Below, piece after piece: positions 8,204-15,543 of a stretch of 54,227 nt of DNA. The notes under the pieces are model-generated. The model was not told where the DNA came from. It saw nothing but the letters and a program-made list of their open reading frames with translations, and searched no databases. Numbering within the stretch: position 1 is the first letter of the stretch; each line of letters starts with the position of its first letter. The DNA comes from CAZPAN01 sp964428485 (GTDB taxonomy: Bacteria > Actinomycetota > Coriobacteriia > Coriobacteriales > CADBOM01), in contig CAYRYP010000002.1 of the NCBI GenBank assembly GCA_964428485.1, forward strand, positions 1-54,227. Reading direction: 5' to 3'. The translations under genes were made by a program, and so were the position numbers.

Positions 8204-10462
8204 ATGTCCAGCGACAGGTCATCTCGCCGATCGAGCGGGTCGTCCCTGTCGGGCGGTAGGCCTGCCAGGAGGCCGGCATCCAGAAACCCTAGAAGGGGCA
8301 ATGGGGGCGATTTCGGATCGGGCGTTGGTCTCACATCCTCCAGGAAGGGGGTGTCTGGGCGCTCCTCTTCCAGGAGGCAGCGCACGAGTGGCCACGGTGG
8401 CGGCTATGGCGGACGTGGTTACGGCTCTTCCGCCAAGACCGGGTCGTGGCCGAGCAGGCACAAGATCCTTACTGTCATTCTCGCCCTCGCCATTGCCCTG
8501 ATGCTTTTCTGTGCGGTGGACGCCATCGCCACGGGAAACAGGATTCACGCGCGTGTGAGTATCGCCGGGCTGGATTTGGGCGGCATGACCGTGGAGGAGG
8601 CCGCAACCGCAATAGATGAAGCGTTCTCCTCGCAGGTCAGTGATGGCCAGATCCTGTTGTACGAGGACGAGGAGTCTGTGAACTCCGATTCCACCGCAAC
8701 CGAGATAACCTTCGACTACGAGACGCTCCAATCCTACGAGACCACCCCGCCAGAGGGCCCGGTTTTCTCCATAGATCCGACCCTGGTCGGCGCGTACGTG
8801 GATTCCGAGGCGCTTGCCCAGCAGGCCTACGAGATCGGTCGCGGCTGGAATTTCATCTTTGGCAGGCTCGCCACCACGCTGTTTGGAGCCAGCATCGATC
8901 TGCGCGTTTCTATGGAAGACACCAATGTGGAGGCGCTCGCGAGCATTCTGGATAACGCGCTGGGGCAGGTCATGGTCAACCCGAACATCACCTTCTCCGA
9001 GGGAACCTTCACCACCACCTCAGGAAACGACGGCTACATGGTTGTACGCGACAGCTTCACCTCGCTTCTCGAAACGGCGATGCTGTCCTCTGGGGACGAG
9101 AGGTACCTTGTGGTACCGATGGAGGAGGTCAAGACCGAGGTCACGGACGAGGACGCGCAGGAGGCGGCGGAGATCGCCCAAGCCGCCATCTCCGAGTCGG
9201 TGGAGATGACCTACGAGAGCTCCGCTTCCTGGACGCTAGACTCCGATTTTCTGGGTCAGTCCATCTCGACGTTTGTGAGGACCGGGTTGTTCGGGAATAA
9301 CTCCCTGATTCCGTATGTGTCTAGCGAGAACCTCGAGACTTTGGTGTCGTCGCTCGAGGGCATGGAGGATGTTGGGACCGCAGCGCAGAACGTGCACTTC
9401 ACCTACGACGGTGAGACGCTGGAGTATACGGAGGCGCAGACCGGCATCGGGCCCAACTACATAGACATGGCCTCGCAGTTGAACTCGATCATGTTCTCCG
9501 ACTCCGGACTGTGCCTCGAATCGGGAGAGATCACCCAGGAGGAAGAGGACGAGTCGAAGGCCGCGGTGGCCGCCGCCACGGGTGAGGATCAGGAAGAGGA
9601 GCAGTCCGGATCCGCGGATGCGGATGCGGGCGAGGAGGGCGTCTCCCGCGAGGTGACCATGACCCTTGCGACGAGCTACCCCGACCTCACCTACGACGAT
9701 GCCGTGGAGTTGGGGCTCACATCCAATCTGATCTCCTCCTACACCACGCAGTTCAACGGAACCGGCAACAAGATAATCAACATCAAGTTGCTAGCGGACA
9801 TTCTCACGAACACTGTGGTCGCGCCGGGCGAGACGTTCAGTCTCAACGACACTGCGGGCGAGTGCAACGCTGAGAAGGGGTTTCAGGAGGCGGGAACCAT
9901 AATCAACGGGCGCGTAGAGTCGGAGATCGGGGGCGGCATCTGCCAGGTTGCCACCACGGTCTACGACGCCGCTTTTTTTGCCGGGTACCCCATCGACGAG
10001 CGTCACAACCACTCCAACTACGTCTCAACCTACGAGGACGGCATGGACGCCGCTATCGCCTACCCGTACTTCGATCTCAAATTCACCAACGACACCAACA
10101 ACTACATGATCATCCTCGTCGACTACGACGACTACTCGGTCACCTGCTCGCTGTGGGGGATCGACCCCGGCTACACGGTGGAATACGAGATGACGAGCTG
10201 GGAAGAGGGCGATGAGTACACCACGGAGAGGGAGTACGACGAGACCCTAGATCCAGGCACCGAGGTGGTGGTCTCGAGCGGCCTGAACGGACACAGCGTC
10301 ACCATCATGAGATGGGTTTACTCATCCGACGGGAGCCTGATAAGGGAGGAGAGTATAGTCTCGAATTACAGCGCCCGTACCCAGGTAGTTTCCTACGGAC
10401 CGGAGGTCTCCGATACCAGCTCGGACGACGAGTCCACAGACGACACGGACGACTCCTCTTAG
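8204..10462 (+). CDS. VanW-family surface protein with peptidoglycan-binding-like domains
   Basis: A 752-residue protein. Residues 1 to about 85 are an Arg/Ser/Gly-rich cytoplasmic tail, followed by one membrane helix (about 86-108). The external part has two repeats resembling the YoaR-type putative peptidoglycan-binding domain. An acidic, Ala/Glu-rich stretch lies around residues 445-485. The VanW domain (about 542-655) contains NDTAGECNAEKGFQEAGTI, GGGICQVATTVYDA and HNHSNYVSTYEDGMDAAI. A G5-like C-terminal domain and an Asp/Ser-rich tail follow. VanW proteins are linked to glycopeptide-resistance clusters by name only; their biochemical role is unknown, and a wall-associated role is the fair inference. 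The gene starts right at the pgsA stop, so the two are co-transcribed. Confidence 0.85.
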   Translation: MSSDRSSRRSSGSSLSGGRPARRPASRNPRRGNGGDFGSGVGLTSSRKGVSGRSSSRRQRTSGHGGGYGGRGYGSSAKTGSWPSRHKILTVILALAIALMLFCAVDAIATGNRIHARVSIAGLDLGGMTVEEAATAIDEAFSSQVSDGQILLYEDEESVNSDSTATEITFDYETLQSYETTPPEGPVFSIDPTLVGAYVDSEALAQQAYEIGRGWNFIFGRLATTLFGASIDLRVSMEDTNVEALASILDNALGQVMVNPNITFSEGTFTTTSGNDGYMVVRDSFTSLLETAMLSSGDERYLVVPMEEVKTEVTDEDAQEAAEIAQAAISESVEMTYESSASWTLDSDFLGQSISTFVRTGLFGNNSLIPYVSSENLETLVSSLEGMEDVGTAAQNVHFTYDGETLEYTEAQTGIGPNYIDMASQLNSIMFSDSGLCLESGEITQEEEDESKAAVAAATGEDQEEEQSGSADADAGEEGVSREVTMTLATSYPDLTYDDAVELGLTSNLISSYTTQFNGTGNKIINIKLLADILTNTVVAPGETFSLNDTAGECNAEKGFQEAGTIINGRVESEIGGGICQVATTVYDAAFFAGYPIDERHNHSNYVSTYEDGMDAAIAYPYFDLKFTNDTNNYMIILVDYDDYSVTCSLWGIDPGYTVEYEMTSWEEGDEYTTEREYDETLDPGTEVVVSSGLNGHSVTIMRWVYSSDGSLIREESIVSNYSARTQVVSYGPEVSDTSSDDESTDDTDDSS

Positions 10463-10525
10463 AGTCCCTCCTAGAGCCTGTGGGGCTGGCGCCGAATAGT
10501 CCGCCAATGTCGCCCATTCGGGCTG

Positions 10526-10554
10526 TTTACGGGGTTATCATACGCAGTTAGATT
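10526..10554 (+). promoter_or_regulatory. Promoter candidate for the phenylacetate-CoA ligase-like gene
   Basis: TTTACG (10526-10531) and TAGATT (10549-10554) are separated by 17 bases. Each box matches the sigma-70 consensus at four of six positions. It lies in the 228-base spacer after the VanW gene and would give a leader of about 130 bases. That leader contains a small hairpin (GCCC-AAA-GGGGC) followed by a short T run near 10610. Confidence 0.4.
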
Positions 10555-10690
10555 TCGCATTCGGCGCGGGCGTGCCAAGATGACACTCCCAATCTGCGCC
10601 CAAAGGGGCTGTTTTGAGGTCCTGAACATCCCGGGCGCGACACGTCGTCGGAATGCTACCGCTTTGACAAAAGCTAGCGAGGTGACCAGG

Positions 10691-11998
10691 TTGTACTACC
10701 AGGAAGAAATCGAGACCATGGACCATGTGCTCATCGAGCAGAAGCAGCTCGAGGGCGCGAAGAGGACGGCGATCTACTGCTACGAGCACATCCCGTTCTA
10801 CAAGAATCTCTTCGACCAGGCCGGATACGATCCCTATTCGATCAGCTCCTTTGAGGACATCGCTAAGGGTCCGACCACGGTCAAGCAGAATCTTCGCGAC
10901 AACTACCCGTATGGGATGTTTGGAATGGATCCATCCGACGCGATAAGGGTCCAGGCTTCCTCTGGAACCACCGGCCAGGCCACCGTCTGCGGCTACACGC
11001 AAAACGACATCGACAACTGGGGAGACTGCTTCGCGCGCTTCCTCGTTGCGGTTGGCGGTTCCGAGAAGTCCAAGGTCCAGGTGTCCTATGGCTACGGCCT
11101 GTTCACCGGCGGACTCGGAGGGCATGAGGGAGCTCGTCGCCTCGGTGCCATGTGTATTCCCACCTCCTCTGGAAACACCAAGCGCCAGGTGCAGATCATG
11201 AAGGACTTCGAGACCGATATCCTTTGCTGCACCCCGTCCTATGCGCTGCTGATCGCCGACACCGCCATCGAGCTGGGATACAACCCCGCTGAGGAGTTCA
11301 AGATCTCGGGATGTGTGCTCGGTGCCGAGCCCTGGTCCAACAACATGCGTGCCGAGATTGAGCGCAAGCTGGGCGCCAAGGCCATCGATATCTACGGCCT
11401 GTCGGAGGTCATGGGCCCGGGCGTCGCGTGCGAGTGCGCGGAGCAGACTGGATTGCATGTCTCCGAGGACCATTTCTATGCCGAGATCGTCGACCCCGAG
11501 ACCCTTCTCCCGGTTCCCGATGGCGAGTGGGGAGAGTTGGTTATCACCAGTCTCGATAGGGAGTGCTCGCCGCTGTTCCGCTACCGTACCAGGGACATCA
11601 CCAGGTTCCTCTCCGGCGAGTGCGCCTGCGGCCGCACGCTCAAGCGCATCGACAGGCTCCACGGGCGCACTGACGACATGCTGATCATCCGCGGCGTCAA
11701 CGTGTTCCCGAGCCAGATCGAGCAGGTGATCACGCTGTTCGACGAGGTTGCGCCGTACTATCAGATCGAGCTCACCAACAACGGCCCGTTGGACCATGTT
11801 ACACTCAAGGTCGAGACCGTTCCCGGCTTCGACTTCGACGAAGTTCGTAAGATCGAGAAGCTTCAATCCGCAATCAAGAGCGAACTCAAGTCGAATCTGC
11901 AGATCGCCGTAGATGTTCGTGTTGTCGAGCCCAAGTCCATCATCCGTGGCGAGGGCAAGGCCAAGAGGGTTGTCGATCTCAGGAAGGCTGGCGAGTAG
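10691..11998 (+). CDS. paaK: Phenylacetate-CoA ligase-like adenylate-forming enzyme
   Basis: A 435-residue member of the PaaK branch of the ANL superfamily, which activates an aryl-acid with ATP to an acyl-adenylate and then a CoA thioester. Visible motifs are the ATP loop ASSGTTGQATV (about residues 88-98), IYGLSEVMGPGVACEC, the FRYRTRD segment and the hinge GRTDDMLIIRGVNVFPSQIE. The start is TTG 10691: GAGGTGA lies 5 bases upstream and the resulting N-terminus (YYQEEIETM) fits the family. The frame extending to 10580 adds sequence without homology. In anaerobes this gene commonly pairs with an ACT-domain gene and indolepyruvate or other 2-oxoacid oxidoreductases, making salvage of aryl acids the likely role. 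True substrate not determinable here. Confidence 0.85.
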   Translation: MYYQEEIETMDHVLIEQKQLEGAKRTAIYCYEHIPFYKNLFDQAGYDPYSISSFEDIAKGPTTVKQNLRDNYPYGMFGMDPSDAIRVQASSGTTGQATVCGYTQNDIDNWGDCFARFLVAVGGSEKSKVQVSYGYGLFTGGLGGHEGARRLGAMCIPTSSGNTKRQVQIMKDFETDILCCTPSYALLIADTAIELGYNPAEEFKISGCVLGAEPWSNNMRAEIERKLGAKAIDIYGLSEVMGPGVACECAEQTGLHVSEDHFYAEIVDPETLLPVPDGEWGELVITSLDRECSPLFRYRTRDITRFLSGECACGRTLKRIDRLHGRTDDMLIIRGVNVFPSQIEQVITLFDEVAPYYQIELTNNGPLDHVTLKVETVPGFDFDEVRKIEKLQSAIKSELKSNLQIAVDVRVVEPKSIIRGEGKAKRVVDLRKAGE

Positions 11999-12000
11999 AG

Positions 12001-12426
12001 ATGATCAAGCAGCTTACCGTTTTTCTCGAGAACAAGCAGGGGCGCCTTGCCTCTCTATGCAAAGCCCTCGGAGACTCGGGTATCAACATGGCGACCATGA
12101 TGATCGCCGACACCTCCGAGTACGGGATCGCGAGGATCGTCTGCGACACTCCCGAACAGGCTCGCGACATCCTCGACGCTAAGGGGTTCCGCGCCTCTAT
12201 CGTGGAGGTTGCGGCCGTGCGTATCGATGACGAGCCCGGTGGGCTTGCAAAGCTCATGGCTGGTTTCGATGCGATGTCCATCAACGTGGAGTACGCATAC
12301 TGCTTCGCGATGGGCGATGGCAAGGCCATGTGTGTAATAAAGGTCGATCCGGCAGAGAGGGCGAGGGAGGCCGTGGAGTCCGCAGGTTTCTCGTGCATTC
12401 CCTCTGAAGAGATCTACAAGGATTAG
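12001..12426 (+). CDS. Tandem ACT-domain protein
   Basis: A 141-residue protein built of two ACT domains, each about 65 residues. The first opens with QLTVFLENKQGRLASLCKALGDSGINM and the second with EVAAVRIDDEPGGLAKLMAGFDAMSINVEY. ACT domains bind amino acids and usually control an enzyme by dimerising. It starts two bases after the phenylacetate-CoA ligase-like gene, an adjacency seen in many anaerobic bacteria and archaea, so it probably senses an aromatic amino acid and modulates that pathway. There is no catalytic domain or DNA-binding region. Assignment to the ACT fold is firm; the ligand is inferred. Confidence 0.85.
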   Translation: MIKQLTVFLENKQGRLASLCKALGDSGINMATMMIADTSEYGIARIVCDTPEQARDILDAKGFRASIVEVAAVRIDDEPGGLAKLMAGFDAMSINVEYAYCFAMGDGKAMCVIKVDPAERAREAVESAGFSCIPSEEIYKD

Positions 12427-12496
12427 AAAGCTGTCTGGTAACTCAACAATAAGCAAGACCGTTTCCCCCGCGCGTTCAGGTAACGCGTGGGGGCGC

Positions 12497-13801
12497 GTGG
12501 GATCTGCCGTCGCATCTCTTGTGGCGGCGTTTCTGCTCGTGGGCGCTCTGCTTCCCGCGAGGGCGGCCGCCTCTGTGCTGGAAGCCGACGTGGTCGGCAC
12601 AACTGTTCTTGCAGACGTCCAGGGCACTTCGCTTGCCGCAGAGGCACCCGACGTCTCCTGCTCAGCTGGCATACTTGCCACATCCGACGGCAAGATTCTC
12701 TGGGAGCGCAATGCCGACACCCAGGTCACCATGGCCTCGATGACCAAAACGATGACGGTTCTGGTAGCGTTGGAGCAGGGCAACCTCGACGACGAGATCA
12801 CCGTGTCGGAGGAGGCGGCGGATCTCGAGGGTTCCACCGCCGACCTCACCGCCGGAGATGTGCTCACGCTCGAGGAGCTCATATATTGCGCGATGCTCCC
12901 ATCTGGAAACGACGCCGCCATGGCGATCGCGCAGTATTACGGCGACGGTGACGAGCAGGCGTTCGTCGCGCTCATGAACGCGAAGGCCGACGAACTCGGC
13001 ATGGATTCCACCGAGTTCTCCGACTCGAGCGGTCTTAGCGACGAGGCGAACTACACCACCGCCTACGACTACCTCATCCTTATGCAGCAGGCGATGTCGA
13101 ACGATATTGTTAGGCAGGTCGTTGCCACAACGAGCTTTACATACACCTCCACCGCCACTGGAAGCACTGTGGAGATCAGCTCCACCAACATACTGCTTGA
13201 CACCTACGAGGGTATGAACGGGCTGAAGACCGGCTACACCGAAAGCGCTGGGTACTGCTTCGCCGGCTCGGCGTCTCGCGATGGGGTCGAACTCTACGCG
13301 ATCGCCTTCGGGTGCTCAACGGTCGACGAGCGCTACACGGATGTGCAAACGCTCCTCGACTGGGGTTTCTCCCACTACCACACCGTTGAGCTTATGGCCG
13401 CAAGCACCTATGTCGGCCAGGCGGTGGCCGCCGCCTGGCTTGATGTCACCTTCGACGTACAGACTGCCGAGAGCGCCACAGCCTTCGTGTTCGACTACGA
13501 TCCCGATCTAAGCGTTGAGGTGAGCATGGAGGATCTTAGTGGCGCCATCACGGTGGGGGATTACGTGGGTACCATCGCATGGGTGGACCAGGATGGCAAC
13601 GAGGTTGCCAGCGTCGAGCTTGTGGCAGCCGAAGACGTTGCCAAACCCGGCATCATCGGGCATCTCCAGATGCTATGGAGTAGGTTTATAAGCCTGTTCA
13701 CAGGTAATCTCCCGGAGGCACAGCAGTCTGTCGAGGTTTCCGACACGTACCCGCTGATATCCGCCGGTTTGGAGTCAGCTGTCGAGCCGCAAGATCAGTG
13801 A
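12497..13801 (+). CDS. dacA: D-alanyl-D-alanine carboxypeptidase (serine peptidase S11)
   Basis: A 434-residue penicillin-binding protein that trims the terminal D-Ala from peptidoglycan pentapeptides outside the membrane. The three catalytic motifs are complete: Ser81-Met-Thr-Lys84, Ser136-Gly-Asn138 and Lys244-Thr-Gly. The C-terminal domain ends with an amphipathic segment (HLQMLWSRFISLFTG) like the membrane anchor of PBP5-type enzymes. A hydrophobic secretion signal precedes ARAAAS. The annotated GTG start gives a signal peptide without the usual positive N-terminus. The frame stays open back into the ACT gene and encodes an Arg/Lys-containing lead-in but no ATG, GTG or TTG, so the true start is uncertain. 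It overlaps the neighbouring region before the GcvT-like gene, suggesting coupling. Confidence 0.88.
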   Translation: MGSAVASLVAAFLLVGALLPARAAASVLEADVVGTTVLADVQGTSLAAEAPDVSCSAGILATSDGKILWERNADTQVTMASMTKTMTVLVALEQGNLDDEITVSEEAADLEGSTADLTAGDVLTLEELIYCAMLPSGNDAAMAIAQYYGDGDEQAFVALMNAKADELGMDSTEFSDSSGLSDEANYTTAYDYLILMQQAMSNDIVRQVVATTSFTYTSTATGSTVEISSTNILLDTYEGMNGLKTGYTESAGYCFAGSASRDGVELYAIAFGCSTVDERYTDVQTLLDWGFSHYHTVELMAASTYVGQAVAAAWLDVTFDVQTAESATAFVFDYDPDLSVEVSMEDLSGAITVGDYVGTIAWVDQDGNEVASVELVAAEDVAKPGIIGHLQMLWSRFISLFTGNLPEAQQSVEVSDTYPLISAGLESAVEPQDQ

Positions 13802-13824
13802 CTGATCAGAGGGAGGCGGTTCTC

Positions 13825-14667
13825 ATGTCAGGAGCTCTCCGTTTTGAGCATATTTCGCTGGGCGCGAGGTTCGGGACGTTCGGGGATGCCGAGATCGTCT
13901 GCGACTACGGAGTCGAGACCAACGAACCGCTTCCGCTCGACCACCCCTGTGTAGCCGACATGTCGTTTCAGGGGTTGCTGCGGGTTCACGGGGCGAGCTC
14001 GAGCTTCTTTCTCAAGACCATGCTCTCCGCCGACATCGACTCGCTCGACCATGTAGGCGCGGGCTGCCATGGTCTCATGCTCACGGCGCAGGGTGAGATC
14101 ATCGACCTCATCTTCGTGCTCAGAACCGGAGACCTGGAGTACATGCTGGTGACGGATGCTCCCGTAGCCGAAGAGGCCGCCGAATGGCTCGATTCCAACA
14201 GCCGCGTCTCCGATTCCAACGGCAGGGTTTTTGCGGATGTTGAGGTGGAGGATCAGGGCGGCTCTCTCTCGACCCTGTGCATGATGGGTCCAGGATGCTC
14301 CGAGATGCTAGATGAGCTGGCGGGCGCGGACCCCGTCTCTCCCGCATCGTTTACGGGGATGCTTCAAAAGGGATTGGTTTTCTCCGATGCGATCGGCTCG
14401 GTGCCGCTAATGGTTGCCACGGAACCCGGCCTGGAGGGCGCGCTTTTGGTATGGGGATCGGAGTCTGGCATTGCGATGCTCTGGCACGCTCTGATGGGGT
14501 TTGAGGAGCTCCAGGCGATCGGGTTCGATCAGCTTGTGTCGATAAAGCGCTCGCACGGCCTGTGGCTAGAGGGGGTCGAGGACGGGAGGTACCTCAAGCC
14601 CGCCGAAGCCGGTCTCGGGCACCTGCTGCGTGTAGGCGGGGGATTCGTAGGAGCTGCCGCGCTCTGA
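13825..14667 (+). CDS. GcvT/YgfZ-like folate-binding protein
   Basis: A 280-residue protein resembling the aminomethyltransferase (GcvT) and YgfZ fold. It shows the domain opening around VADMSFQGLLRVHGASSSFFLKTMLSADI, then LMLTAQGEIIDLIFVLR, and a C-terminal region ending with GRYLKPAEAGLGHLLR. True glycine-cleavage T proteins are about 360 residues, and no other gcv gene is nearby. It is therefore more likely a YgfZ-type or divergent folate-binding protein, a group implicated in Fe-S cluster upkeep. ATG 13825 is chosen because AGAGGGAGG lies 8 bases upstream; GTG 13798, overlapping the previous stop, has no comparable site. It ends two bases from the stop of the convergent Fic-like gene. Confidence 0.65.
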   Translation: MSGALRFEHISLGARFGTFGDAEIVCDYGVETNEPLPLDHPCVADMSFQGLLRVHGASSSFFLKTMLSADIDSLDHVGAGCHGLMLTAQGEIIDLIFVLRTGDLEYMLVTDAPVAEEAAEWLDSNSRVSDSNGRVFADVEVEDQGGSLSTLCMMGPGCSEMLDELAGADPVSPASFTGMLQKGLVFSDAIGSVPLMVATEPGLEGALLVWGSESGIAMLWHALMGFEELQAIGFDQLVSIKRSHGLWLEGVEDGRYLKPAEAGLGHLLRVGGGFVGAAAL

Positions 14668-14669
14668 GA

Positions 14670-15359
14670 TCAGGAGAAGAGGCCCTCCGACGCTACCAGC
14701 GACATGAGCCAGGCTACCGACATGGCCGTCACGGTCCGGGCGCTTCCGTGATCGAACGGGCGCAGGGCTACCAGCTCGCCCGATGCTTTCTCGATGATTT
14801 TGGCAACGCGCTTCTTCTTCCCGTCTGCAATCTCGGAGACGGCGGCCTTGGCAGCGCCGAGGACCTCGCTCACCTTGGCGCGGATGCTCTCTGCGTCTAA
14901 GCATGCCGGGGATTCCTCAGACGCCCGCCCGTCTGCCTCGTACCAGCTCGCCGGGGGGATGTCGTCTACAGCGCCGTTCCTGAACTGACCAGCATTGTCG
15001 GAGAGCCCAGAGAAGAGATCGGCGTGGAACCTTGCGAGCGTCTCCGCGCTCGGCTCTATGCTGGCAGCCTTCGCGATTGCGAGGACTGTTCTTGCGGCCA
15101 CCACGTCCGCCTCGGCCTTCTCACTCCCGTCGAAGGTGCCGTCGCCGAGGGCGTAATGTCTCTCCATCTGCTCGACGCACTCCCGGATGTCGATCTCGTT
15201 GCCAATGCAGCGATTGCGAAGCTCCAGCGCGTAGTCGGACACCTGCAGGTAGTCGAGTTCCTGCAGCTTGATGGCTATCTCCCATAGTCCTGCGAGGCCA
15301 TCTCTTTTGCTCGCTTGATCTTCAATTGCGGTAAATCTGTTGGAAAACGAGTCGCTCAT
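14670..15359 (-). CDS. Fic-fold protein with degenerate active-site motif
   Basis: A 229-residue protein. Residues 111-127 (FHADLFSGLSDNAGQFR) match the Fic-domain segment that precedes the active site. Residues 200-209 (RPFDHGSART) sit where HPFxxGNGRT is expected. The catalytic His is Arg and the GNG loop that holds phosphate is altered to GSA, so classic AMP transfer is unlikely. The helix after it (AMSVAWLMSLV) fits the fold. The ATG at 15359 has GGAGG 8 bases upstream. A region of Ala/Glu/Lys-rich helix (155-195) replaces the usual spacing. No antitoxin-like small gene is adjacent. It stands alone, convergent with the GcvT-like gene. Family call is by motif only. Confidence 0.6.
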   Translation of the reverse strand: MSDSFSNRFTAIEDQASKRDGLAGLWEIAIKLQELDYLQVSDYALELRNRCIGNEIDIRECVEQMERHYALGDGTFDGSEKAEADVVAARTVLAIAKAASIEPSAETLARFHADLFSGLSDNAGQFRNGAVDDIPPASWYEADGRASEESPACLDAESIRAKVSEVLGAAKAAVSEIADGKKKRVAKIIEKASGELVALRPFDHGSARTVTAMSVAWLMSLVASEGLFS

Positions 15360-15454
15360 GCAAGACCTCCAGGGAATTGAAAGGTGACCTATTAATTCTA
15401 ACGCATAGTAGCTAAATACGCCGAAAAAGTGACTATAGTACGTAATTGCTGAAG

Positions 15455-15466
15455 GCGAGCGCTCGC
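15455..15466. promoter_or_regulatory. Perfect 12-base palindrome upstream of uvrC
   Basis: GCGAGCGCTCGC is a perfect palindrome in the divergent spacer between the Fic-like gene and uvrC, 63 bases before the proposed uvrC promoter. It could be an operator, or chance in GC-rich DNA. It does not match the actinobacterial SOS box. Confidence 0.25.
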
Positions 15467-15528
15467 ACCCATCAGCTCCTGCCGAATCCTCGGGTCTCGA
15501 TGCGCGGAATCGTGGGAGAATGCTGCGC

Positions 15529-15537
15529 TGCTATACT
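15529..15537 (+). promoter_or_regulatory. Extended -10 promoter placing uvrC transcription at its ATG
   Basis: TGCTATACT is a good extended -10 box (TG at 15529-15530, TATACT at 15532-15537). Transcription would begin about seven bases further on, at the A of ATG 15544, giving a leaderless messenger. No Shine-Dalgarno sequence precedes that ATG at usable spacing, which agrees. Confidence 0.5.
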
Positions 15538-15543
15538 TGCCGC

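Noticed and set aside
10538..11866. 442-codon antisense open frame over the phenylacetate-CoA ligase-like gene
   Set aside because: No family resemblance; the sense gene has full motifs and a ribosome site.
13798..13824. GTG 13798 as start of the GcvT-like gene
   Set aside because: It overlaps the previous stop but lacks a ribosome site, whereas ATG 13825 has AGAGGGAGG at ideal spacing.
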